Below are positions 1-8,579 of a stretch of DNA of 64,000 nucleotides, one piece after another. Made by a program: the position numbers and the translations under genes. The notes beneath the pieces are model-generated. The model was not told the DNA's origin. It worked only from the letters and a program-made list of their open reading frames with translations, and ran no database searches. Positions within the stretch are counted from its first letter, which is position 1; each line of letters opens with the position of its first letter. Source of the DNA: Epithemia pelagica. Its lineage: Eukaryota; Bacillariophyta; Bacillariophyceae; Surirellales; Surirellaceae. Location: the NCBI GenBank assembly GCA_946965045.2, contig OX337236.1, positions 1,178,001 through 1,242,000 on the forward strand. Reading direction: 5' to 3'.

Positions 1-2
1 TT

Positions 3-3000
3 CGTCGAATCCAGTTCATTATGAGAACTGGAATTCTCGCAAAAACTGAGCAACAGCGTCGTTTGCACACAAAAGCAGCATCACTCACCGACTTACCTCT
101 TTGTGCAGCGTGTCAATATGGAAAACAAAAGAGACGTCCATCACCTGGAACCTTGAGTTCCATTGTAAAAGACAGACGGGGAATAACAAAAGCCGGAAAT
201 CTTTACCCTGGTCAGTGTGTAAGCGTAGATCACTTTGTATGCTCCACTAAAGGACGCTTATTTACATCCCGAGACAAGTCAAAATCTTCCGACCTGTACA
301 TGGGCGGCGCAATCTTTGTAGACCACGCTTCGGGGTACACCTGGATTGGGTTCCAGAGTCATCTAAACACCCATGAGACCCTACAAGTAAAAGACTCATT
401 CGAACTTTTCTGTAGAGATGTGGGAGTTGTGCCCCTACAGTACCTAACTGACAATGGCTCTGCCTTTACATCGGCTAAATATACGGAGTCCCTACAAAAT
501 TTTGCACAAACTTATCGATTTGCGGGAGTTGGGGCACATCACCATGCCGGTATAGCCGAACGTGCAATACAAACCATTATGTCTATAGCAAGAACGATGA
601 TGCTACACGCGGCCATACAATGGCCCGAAATGGCTGATCCTTCTCTATGGCCAATGGCAGTCGCACATGCAACTTTCTTAAGTAACCATGTCCCAAGCCT
701 CGACACGGGCATAAGTCCCCATGACTTGTTTACACGAACAAGATGGGAGCAACGGAAATTCCATGACTTACATGTGTGGGGTTGTCCCGTCTATGTATTG
801 GACAAAGCCATGGCTGACGGTAAGAAGCTTCCACGATGGAAGCCCCGCTCCACGCGAGGAATTCTCATGGGCCTAAGTACCCGTCATGCTACAACTGTAC
901 CACTGGTACTCAACCCCAATACGGGGTATATTACCCCTCAATTCCACGTTGTCTTCGACGACTGGTTTAGTACAATTGCCACATCCGTTGAAGACCTTCC
1001 TGACCTTACCAGTCACGAATGGGACCGACTTTTTGGTGACTCACACTACCAATACATTGAGGACGATGATGATCTCGACTATGAGTCTCCAGCTCCACAT
1101 GATGTTCTACATCATTCCGACTTTGGCAACAAACAGACCACTGTAACTCGATCTATTGAGACTCACGACCCCCCTTCCGTCCTCCCTAGTCATTCTAACT
1201 CTCCTGGTATCTACCCTCTTAATACTTCTGGCTCTGCTTTAGGCGAGAAACCGGTGCCGTTGTCAGAGGGAGTAACCCCTCTTTCTCCATCGACGCCCCT
1301 TTCTCAGAGGGAAACAGTCCGTACCACTCCTACCAAACTACCTACTATCGCAGAGCAACCTTCTCCTATGACCCCTTCTTTGCCTGCACCCCCTTCTTTC
1401 GAGCCATCCACTCCTCAGAGGGAGCAACCACATTCGCCTCGCATCCCTACTCCAGCTCCTACACCTGGTCCAACTATGGTGTCTAGGCGTTCCGGACGAA
1501 CTATTCGACCGCCCAAACGCTATGTGCAAGACCTATGTAGTTTCCCAGCCTCTGTCCAGTCTAGTGACCTTCTCTCCATGATGAAAGCTTCCTTATCAGA
1601 TCCTGACACCCTCAGTTATGATGAAGCTATGCGAGATAAGGATCTCACCAAGTGGCAGGCTGTAGCCAGCAAAGAAATCCGAGAACTAGAAGAAAAGGGA
1701 ACATGGGTAGAGGTGCAGCAGAGTGAAGCAACTACGCGAATTTTACCCGGTACCTGGGTGTTTAAACGCAAAAGAACCCCTGACGGAGAAATTTCCAAGT
1801 TCAAAGCACGATATTGCGTTCGCGGTGACCTCCAGGAGTCAGAGCAAGAGAACTATTCCCCTGTAGTCAACTGGAGTACTATTCGCATTGTACTCACCCT
1901 CAGTCTGATTCTAGGATGGGAACTTGCATGCATTGACTTCAATAATGCTTTCGTGCAAGCCACTTTGAATGAACCCGTATGGATCCATCTGCCTAGAGGA
2001 TTTCGATCATCGTTAAAAGGAACTACATGCCTTAGGTTGGTCAAAAGCCTCTATGGATTGTCATCGGCACCTAGACTGTGGTATGACCACCTAATACAGG
2101 CCCTCAAGGAAGACGGATTCCAAATGAGTAAACACGACCAATGTTTACTGTACAAGGAAAACATAATCATCTTTCTATGGGTAGACGACTGTGGAGTGTG
2201 CGCACCTACAATTACCTTAATTGACGAACTAGTTGAACGATTGAAGAAAAAGGGCTTATCACTGGAAAAAGAAGGAAATTTCACCAATTATTTGGGGATC
2301 AACTTTGTCCGAGATGAAAAGACCAATTCGATCACCATGACTCAAAAGGGACTTATCAACAACGTAATTGACGCTACCAATATGCAGGACTGCAACCCGA
2401 ATTGGACCCCTGCTACACAATTAGCATTGGGAAGCGATCCTGATGGGGAACCCATGAAAGAGAAATGGCAATACAGCTCTATCGTGGGAATGTTACTGTA
2501 CCTTGCAACTAACACCCGACCAGATATAGCCTTCGCTGTGAGCCAAGTAGCACGATTCAACTCTAATCCGAAGAAATCACATGCGGCAGCAGTGAAAACT
2601 ATAGTGCGCTATCTAGCACGCACCAAGGATAAAGGAACCATCTTTACGCCAACTAAAGATTTCAAGCTAGATTGCTATGTAGATGCCGATTTCGCAGGAC
2701 TACATGGAAGGGAGCCTCAAGACAACCCAGTAAGTGCTAAGTCCAGGACTGGTTACATTCTTAGCTTTTGTGGGTGTCCTCTTATTTGGCGGTCGCAGCT
2801 ACAATCATCAGTTGCACTAAGTACCCTCCAAGCCGAGTACCACGCTCTCTCCCAAGCCATGCGAAGTGTGATAGCTACGAGACGCGTGATAGAGGAACTT
2901 CTAGCAAACCTAGACCTGCCATTTGAGAAGCCGACCATCTTCTCTGAAGTATTTGAAGACAATACAGGTGCCTTCTATCTTGCAACTAAGCAAAGATTGA

Positions 3001-3179
3001 CACCTAGGACAAAACACTTCAACACGTACTTACACTTCTTCTGGGAACATGTAGGTGATCACCCAGGCGGAGTGAAGGTAAGCATGGTAGGAACCGAGGA
3101 ACAAAGGGCAGATTATTTCACCAAGTGCCAAACTCGGGAACTCTTCGAAAAGTGCCGTAAGCTCAATCAAGGATGGTAA
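3..3179 (+). mobile_element. Ty1/copia retrotransposon pol (5' partial): integrase, reverse transcriptase, RNase H
   Basis: The frame is open to the left edge, so the ATG at 21 is internal and gag, protease and the 5' LTR lie outside. Domains run in copia order. The end of GAG-pre-integrase has the CxxC of LCAACQYGKQKRR. The integrase core shows its acidic triad in SVDHFVC, LTDNGSAFT and HHHAGIAERAIQT. A low-complexity Pro/Ser linker follows. The reverse transcriptase has FNNAFVQATLNEPVWIHLP and the catalytic LWVDDCG. RNase H1 has DADFAG, SRTGYILSF and ALSTLQAEYHALSQA. The frame is uninterrupted across about 1058 codons, which suggests a recent insertion. The catalytic box reads WVDD where YVDD is usual in copia elements. 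The order integrase before RT separates it from Ty3/gypsy elements. Confidence 0.95.
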
Positions 3180-3280
3180 ACTGAGTCTACGGCATGTCGT
3201 AATTCCCCAATCACTCCATGAGAGGGAGAGTTAAAGTACGGCTAGCTATAGACCTAGAACTACCTTTCGAAGAACAACAC
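3180..3280 (+). repeat. copia 3' end: polypurine tract and LTR remnant
   Basis: After the pol stop comes a purine run (GAGAGGGAGAG, about 3221-3231) in the place expected for the polypurine tract that primes plus-strand synthesis. Recognisable Kelch coding sequence on the opposite strand resumes by about 3292, so at most ~60-75 bp can be LTR. That is short for a copia LTR, so I infer a truncated or degenerate 3' LTR. The exact edge cannot be fixed without the 5' LTR. Confidence 0.45.
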
Positions 3281-4164
3281 CTAGACTCTGACTTGTCTCC
3301 AAGTCATGCTGGAAAAGTTAAACCGCCAAAAGTCAGATACTCGAGAGGTTCCATCAAATCCACCGTGAACGTAAAAGGAATTCCCAAAAGCAAAGGCGAC
3401 ATGTCGGTCTCTTGGTGATGGCGGTGGTTGGCTTTGATTGCTGGGCAAGACGGGAGACCATCGCTTTTCTGCAAATGAGTAGGCGTGAAAGGTATTGACC
3501 CGACCAAAACCATCGTACCCTCCAAAGACGTACAAGACATTGTTCAGAACTGCCGCGGCGTGGACTGGGGACAATAGTGATGTAGGAACACGAATGAGTT
3601 GAGTTCATGCAAAGGTGCAACTCGCAAGTAACTCAATCCTATCAACTTACGAGATCGTTCCGAAGGTGGAATCCCTCCATACGTTGTGACGGTGGACCAA
3701 CTCGCTGCCATTGGACATTGTGAATCATCATCTGATTCTGGCAAGAGGAGATCATTGTGTTGTTCTGGTATGGATGTTCGTTCGACGGCCGCAGCTTCAT
3801 TCAGGCGTTGCATACGAGGAGGACTGCCCTGACGCGGATGATGATGCCGATTATCATCTCCATCACGCTGGGGATTGTTGTTGTTATTGTTGGAAGAATG
3901 AGCCATGGCAAATGAGAGATTCGAAGGAGCAAATTGTCTGGAAGTTGAGGAATTAGAAGAAGCTGAAGTCGGCCTTTGTCTTAAAATAGCCTGTTCAGCT
4001 TGTGCGAGTTGCTGCGACTCTGTATCATGAGCGTCTTCTTGAACGAGCGGCTGTGGATGTTCTTGCAGCAAAAGATTACCATCAATCAGTTCAGCTTGTC
4101 CTTCTTCCTGTTCAAGTGCATTTGCTTGTTCTTCCGCTAAATTTTCGTCTTCTCTGTCCTCCAT
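3281..4164 (-). pseudogene. Kelch-repeat gene, 3' truncated at the copia insertion; one intron (3565-3650)
   Basis: Exon 1 is 4164-3651 and exon 2 is 3564-3281. Removing an 86 bp intron with a GTAAGT donor and CCCAG acceptor joins the frames to read IPPSERS-LHAAAVLNN-VLYVFGGYDG, the canonical start of a Kelch blade. A second blade follows (SPRDRHVAFAFGNSFYVHGGFDG, here given only by its ends: SPRDRH and YVHGGFDG). Codons 1-160 are Gln/Asn/Glu-rich and likely disordered. The protein (265 aa) stops right after FSSMTWRQV, where more blades would be expected, and there the copia element begins. A complete Kelch propeller needs 5-7 blades, so I infer that the gene was cut by the insertion; the remainder would be left of the window. 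Confidence 0.8.
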
Positions 4165-4286
4165 AGTGACTTTTTAGAGTATCAGACCAGATAGTTCGGC
4201 TTCGATATAAAACGAGAGAAGTTCTTTCAGTTATTCGTAACACAACGCTGGTCTCTGCTATACTTGGAACTTCCATTTCGTGCGTT

Positions 4287-4366
4287 TTTTTTTTTCTGCC
4301 AGTTTTTTCTGCGACACTTTTTTTTGAATTCGGTGTCATCCCCGCGTCGGGCGAAGCACAGACAGG
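4287..4366. repeat. direct repeat copy A (~78 bp)
   Basis: A T-tract, then CTGCCAG, a second T-tract, GCGACAC, a third T-tract, GAATTC, and GTGTCATCCCCGCGTCGGGC through to CACAGACAG. GACAC and GTGTC can pair around the T-rich loop. Nearly the same stretch recurs at 6041-6117 in the same orientation. It lies in the divergent promoter region between the Kelch gene and the nuclease-like gene. Confidence 0.9.
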
Positions 4367-4468
4367 TAAAAACACGGGGATTGCGGATTGCCTTTGATCG
4401 CAATCAAATAAGAAATCGAAGAAAAGGAAGAGCAACCACAACCACAACAACAACAGCCGGACGATACC

Positions 4469-5713
4469 ATGGCAACTCTCACAGTCGAATATTTCAAAAA
4501 GAATTATGAATCTCTCAAGGATATTCCGGACGACGATGTAGCTAATGTCTTGCATAGATTGAAGGAAGACTGGATTACAACAACAACGAGTCTTGAAAGC
4601 GTTTCAAGGGATGGATTAATTCAAAAAAATTATCCATTAATGTTTGTCAATGCACTGAAACCAGAGGAAGTTGGTCTTCGACAGCATCAGAAGCAACAAC
4701 AACAAAAACAACAGGCGAATGATTCGGAGGATATGAAACGGAAAATTGAAAACATAGAGAAAATGATGATCGAGTCAAAAACGGATGACAGAAACATGTC
4801 GAAGGCGAACACTGAATTTGCAACCGATCTGTTGACCGGGCTGTCGATCTCCTGGCGTAACGCCTACGCCAACATGAATGTCGGAGTCGGATCTGTTGTA
4901 GGAAATTTTGAATGGGAGCAAGCACTTTTGACGGGAGGAACAGGAAAACTTTCGGAAAATGATGGGACCCCATCGGCACTGAAATGGCTCTTTGGTAAGT
5001 TGGATCAAGCGCTTGCTGTGGACGGCAAGAAGCTAGGCATAAGAGACGTGAAAGGAAAGAAATTAGCACCTATCAAGGCCGATCGAAAGGTGGCAAACGG
5101 CAAGTCTGACGGATGTGTTGCGGAGGAATCAATTCTCGCACTTTGTGAGCGGTCTCAGGAATCGTTCTACACATACGGCATGGCACTAGTCGAGATGAAG
5201 ACCGACAGGACGCCGATGAATAAGGCCCAAATGTTACTCCAGCTTGCTGCTTTCTCGAGGGAAAGTGTATGGGGGCAATCAACAATTCTGCTGGGTACGG
5301 ATGGGAACACGAAATGGTACTTGGTACAATTTGAGGCCCTCAACAGCATGTTGATAACCCAGTACGTTGATGGGCGGGAGTGTTTGAATGAGTTTGAATC
5401 TCTCCTGAAGTCTTTGAAAACCAGGGAGGCAAAACTGCGAGATAGCAAGCGCGCTAAACTTGCTCCAGTATTGGAAGAACAGTTTCAGTCAGAACATCAT
5501 CTTCCTGGGGCTTCTACCCCGGGCACTGCTTCTCTAGCATGGACCGATGGAGCGGGAGAAGGCCAGGATGCTGTGGACAAGGCAATAGAGAATGAGGCTC
5601 TGTTACATCGACTTGCTAACGCACTTGCGGAGTCACCTTTGAGTGACGGAGTCCGCCCATCTCTTCCGGAATGGTCTCTTGCTAAAAATGTGGTTCCTTC
5701 ATACTATATGTAG
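4469..5713 (+). CDS. hypothetical protein, possible PD-(D/E)XK nuclease-like fold
   Basis: 414 aa starting at ATG 4469. I do not recognise a named family. The N-terminal half is charged, with a Gln-rich coiled-coil stretch (residues ~70-115). The middle part contains YGMALVEMKTDR followed by a helix (AQMLLQLAAFS) and strands (STILLGTDGN, KWYLVQFEA). An acidic residue pair of the E-x-K type at the end of a strand, followed by a helix, is what many PD-(D/E)XK nuclease-like effectors show, including REase-like domains in Crinkler proteins; this assignment is an inference. The C-terminus is Pro/Ser-rich. The gene lies between two direct repeats (4287 and 6041) that also flank the following intergenic DNA, which suggests it arrived or was duplicated as a unit. 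Confidence 0.5.
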   Translation: MATLTVEYFKKNYESLKDIPDDDVANVLHRLKEDWITTTTSLESVSRDGLIQKNYPLMFVNALKPEEVGLRQHQKQQQQKQQANDSEDMKRKIENIEKMMIESKTDDRNMSKANTEFATDLLTGLSISWRNAYANMNVGVGSVVGNFEWEQALLTGGTGKLSENDGTPSALKWLFGKLDQALAVDGKKLGIRDVKGKKLAPIKADRKVANGKSDGCVAEESILALCERSQESFYTYGMALVEMKTDRTPMNKAQMLLQLAAFSRESVWGQSTILLGTDGNTKWYLVQFEALNSMLITQYVDGRECLNEFESLLKSLKTREAKLRDSKRAKLAPVLEEQFQSEHHLPGASTPGTASLAWTDGAGEGQDAVDKAIENEALLHRLANALAESPLSDGVRPSLPEWSLAKNVVPSYYM

Positions 5714-5843
5714 AGGGGGAGGATTGAAACCATTCTAAGAAAGCTTTTCCCCTAGCTCACACATGCTAACCCCAAAATACAAATGTCACCGCTCAAGATT
5801 TTCTGCAATTCTGAAGATCCACAGCGACTACCTCTGTTTAGAA

Positions 5844-5888
5844 TTAAGGTGTTGTGGAATCGAACCACTGCGCTACCAGCCACCTTAA
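5844..5888 (-). other. armless tRNA-like structure or tRNA-derived fragment
   Basis: Read on the minus strand it starts TTAAGGTG and ends CACCTTAA, an 8 bp perfect acceptor-like stem. Inside are GTAGCGCAGTGG, which resembles a D-arm/A-box, and GTGGTTCGATTCCAC, a perfect T-arm with the B-box core GGTTCGATTCC. There is no room for an anticodon arm (45 nt in all). It is therefore not a normal tRNA; a tRNA-derived SINE tail or a tRNA relic is more likely. Confidence 0.4.
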
Positions 5889-6040
5889 TCCAACTAATCA
5901 AATCTAGAGTATCTAATACCATCTCCAACACTCTCCCTATTCTATTTTAGATATAACCCTTAAGCAGAGTCGGTATTTCTCTCTGGTCATCGACGTGATT
6001 GTGATCCGATGAAGGTCTACGTTTGAGTTATTAGATTATT

Positions 6041-6117
6041 TTTTTTCTGCCAGTTTTTTTTTGTGACACTTTTTTTTGAATTCGGTGTCATCCCCGCGTC
6101 GGGCGAAGCACAGACAG
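6041..6117. repeat. direct repeat copy B (~78 bp)
   Basis: Same order of T-tracts, CTGCCAG, GTGACAC, GAATTC and the GTGTCATCCCCGCGTCGGGC-containing block as copy A at 4287-4366. Only the T-run lengths and a few bases differ. It sits about 1.75 kb downstream of copy A in the same orientation and just upstream of the DUF501-type gene. Confidence 0.9.
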
Positions 6118-6195
6118 CCAAAGAACTGGGAAAATTCGAAATTCGATGACAACCACCAACAACCAACCGCCGCAACTGACAACGTAGATGAGTCG

Positions 6196-6831
6196 ATGGG
6201 CAGATTCCAACTGGAACATCAAATAATAATATTCTTGCCAAAATGGATCATCAGCATCTTCATCGTCCTACAGGCAAATGGCGCTTCTTTGGGTTCTACC
6301 ATCTTCCTTCCAGTAACGGCATTGCTTACAAGATCCACCTCCTCAACCAAAAGATCACATCAACATCATAATGCTTCTGCACTTACAAGAATACGAACGT
6401 CACGATCGGACCAACTCTCTGTTGAGGCAGCTCATTGCTTTCCCAGTGCCATTCCTGTGACTGAAAAGGATCGATTGACTATGCAACGCCAAACTGGCCA
6501 AGTTGCCCCCAGTGTAGCTGCACTCGGTGTCCCATCAACATGTCAGTGTCAACATGGATATCCACAAGTATTTCTATTGAATCCTTTGGTGGGCGAGAAA
6601 CGAATGAATTCTGGTTTGCTAAAATTAACTTGTCCTCTGCTTGTCAATGCGATTGACCAGATGGAAGACGACGGATACATTGCCGACTTTACAAAGCAAG
6701 TGGAATCGAATGAGGAATGGAAAGAATCATGCCAAACGAGGCATCAAGCACATTCTAACGCTCGAAAATCAATACTGATGGAAACCACGTCTTTGGATGA
6801 TCCGATGCTTATTAGTACACGTCTACCATGA
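6196..6831 (+). CDS. DUF501-type protein
   Basis: 211 aa from ATG 6196; the frame is open further upstream through repeat B, but only from a TTG. The first ~35 residues contain a hydrophobic stretch (IIIFLPKWIISIFIVLQ) that could be a signal peptide or anchor. From residue ~105 the sequence follows the pattern I know from DUF501: TEKDRL..QTGQVAPSVAALG, then a Cys-rich CQCQHGYPQVFLLNPL, then SGLLKLTCPLLVNAIDQME with the LTCP motif, then a helical tail. DUF501 is widespread in actinobacteria and occurs in some plastid-bearing eukaryotes; its function is unknown. Further introns at either end cannot be excluded. Confidence 0.6.
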   Translation: MGRFQLEHQIIIFLPKWIISIFIVLQANGASLGSTIFLPVTALLTRSTSSTKRSHQHHNASALTRIRTSRSDQLSVEAAHCFPSAIPVTEKDRLTMQRQTGQVAPSVAALGVPSTCQCQHGYPQVFLLNPLVGEKRMNSGLLKLTCPLLVNAIDQMEDDGYIADFTKQVESNEEWKESCQTRHQAHSNARKSILMETTSLDDPMLISTRLP

Positions 6832-8579
6832 CATAGCTGTGCCATCTGTCCTGCAAGCTTGTGCGAACACGTGCGTGGACGGCTGACGAAGCTGAGCCAT
6901 ATGTGCCCATGTATGTGACATGTCCGAGCCTGCGGCACAATGTTCCCTCTCTGAATAACCCTGGTGTTTTGTGATACACATTTACATATGCCCACTACTA
7001 TCTACGACAGGCAAAAGCCGGACGAGCTCCACTCGGAAGCAAAGTCCAGGCTATGTCTCACCTAAAACATACACGTCTCCAACTTACAACAAGATTCACC
7101 AAAGGATCATGGATACTTGGTTCAAGCCAATAGTTCCGCCTCTATCCCTCACAGTTTGAGTACATGGAACAGGTTCTATGCACTAAGAGAACAGGTTCCA
7201 TTAGTCCCTAAACGTAGAGCGTCTGTAGCGCCTTACCTAGAAGTCAAAGATGTTTCTTCACCGGGCCCAACGGTTCGGGAAAAGTAAACTCTTTATGACT
7301 GAAAGGAAGTAATGAAAGAGCAATCATGAGAAACAAACACTTTCGATAGAATAAGCTCACTTCTTATAAAAACCTGAAAGTTGTAAGCAACCTTTAGGAA
7401 GGAGTCAACCATACTAACCTAGTGCAAGGTGAGGGCCCCATCGTGTACCGAGTGAACTGGTTGACTACAGAAGTTCAGAGCACTAACCATCACGTCTTAC
7501 GTTAGTTTTTCTACATACATTAAGTATAGTGAATCATCTATCCTACAGAAGACATGAAAGCAACCAACCAACAATCAAACAACAAAACAATTACTCCTAC
7601 ATCAACAAATGAGACGGGTAAGATACTCCAGTTGACATCAAGCGGCTTGTTCCTAGTCTACTCGTTCAACAAGAGACAAGCCAAAGGATCATGCATGAAC
7701 AAGAGGAAAGATTGCAGCAGTGATGAGTGAGAAGAAAGAAAAAGAAACAAGAAGATTAGAAATAAGCCACAGTAGTGAGAAGTGAGAAGCAGTTCAGGTT
7801 CAGCCCAGCATGTTGCATCCATTGTTCTCACCTCACGTCATGGTCAAGCATTTGGCTCGGTTTTTGGTGTTTTGTGACAGACGAGGACGGGAGGGTTGCC
7901 CAAAAAATTTGAGTGGGGACCAGAGGACAATCACCAACCGTCAACTGTCACATGCACGCTGGCCTTGCTCCAATCCTGAGGAATTTTATTGGGTAGACAG
8001 ACAGACGAAAAACATAAAATGCTGGCTGTGTCCACTTGGGAACCTGTGAAGGTGGCACAGACAAAAAACAGCTAAGCAGTGGACACTGATACCGAGGGAT
8101 TGTACGGTACAATAAGGGAAAGAAGTCCCGCCAAGTGAGAACAGGAGTAACAAGTAACAATAGAAGAAAAAGTAGTAGTAAGTCACTCATGAATCAGAAG
8201 GCTCCATAACATAACCCCTTTATTAAGCCAGGCATTAAGTAAAAATGGAATATGCTTCTTATTGTACTCTACCATAAAATTGGCTTTATAAAAAGCACAA
8301 TTGCCTTGGACTCGAATTAATCCATTCATTCATATGCCTATCGGATGATTTAAACCGAGGGCTTATTTTGAAAAGAGCTAAGTGTTTGAAGCTAGAGTAC
8401 ACGCTGGTACAATACAATGATTGTTTCAATTGTTTTGAGGAGCTGCCACATTTTTTTGAAGATATCCGTCTCTCTATCTGCGGCATCGTATAGAACGATC
8501 GCATGTGATTGTGATCATTGGTGGTGGTACTATATGTTGGCCTTGAGCTTCGAATGGTCGGGGAGTGACTGAGAGTATC
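6832..8579. other. non-coding stretch, no gene seen
   Basis: About 1.75 kb with only short frames lacking protein-like composition. A purine-rich tract (AAGAAAGAAAAAGAAACAAG type) lies near 7730-7790. A 14 bp imperfect inverted repeat built on GGAACAGGTTC lies near 7162-7195. The region just before 8580 should hold the promoter of the EGF-type gene. Confidence 0.55.

Larger units (their letters stand above)
5714..6195. other. intergenic, holds tRNA-like hairpin and repeat copy B
   Basis: Between the nuclease-like gene and the DUF501-type gene. It contains a 45 bp tRNA-like inverted structure (5844-5888) and the second copy of the direct repeat (6041-6117). No protein gene is seen. Confidence 0.6.

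Noticed and set aside
7162-7195. Imperfect inverted repeat around GGAACAGGTTC
   Set aside because: The unit is nearly self-complementary, so pairing of two direct copies is expected by chance.
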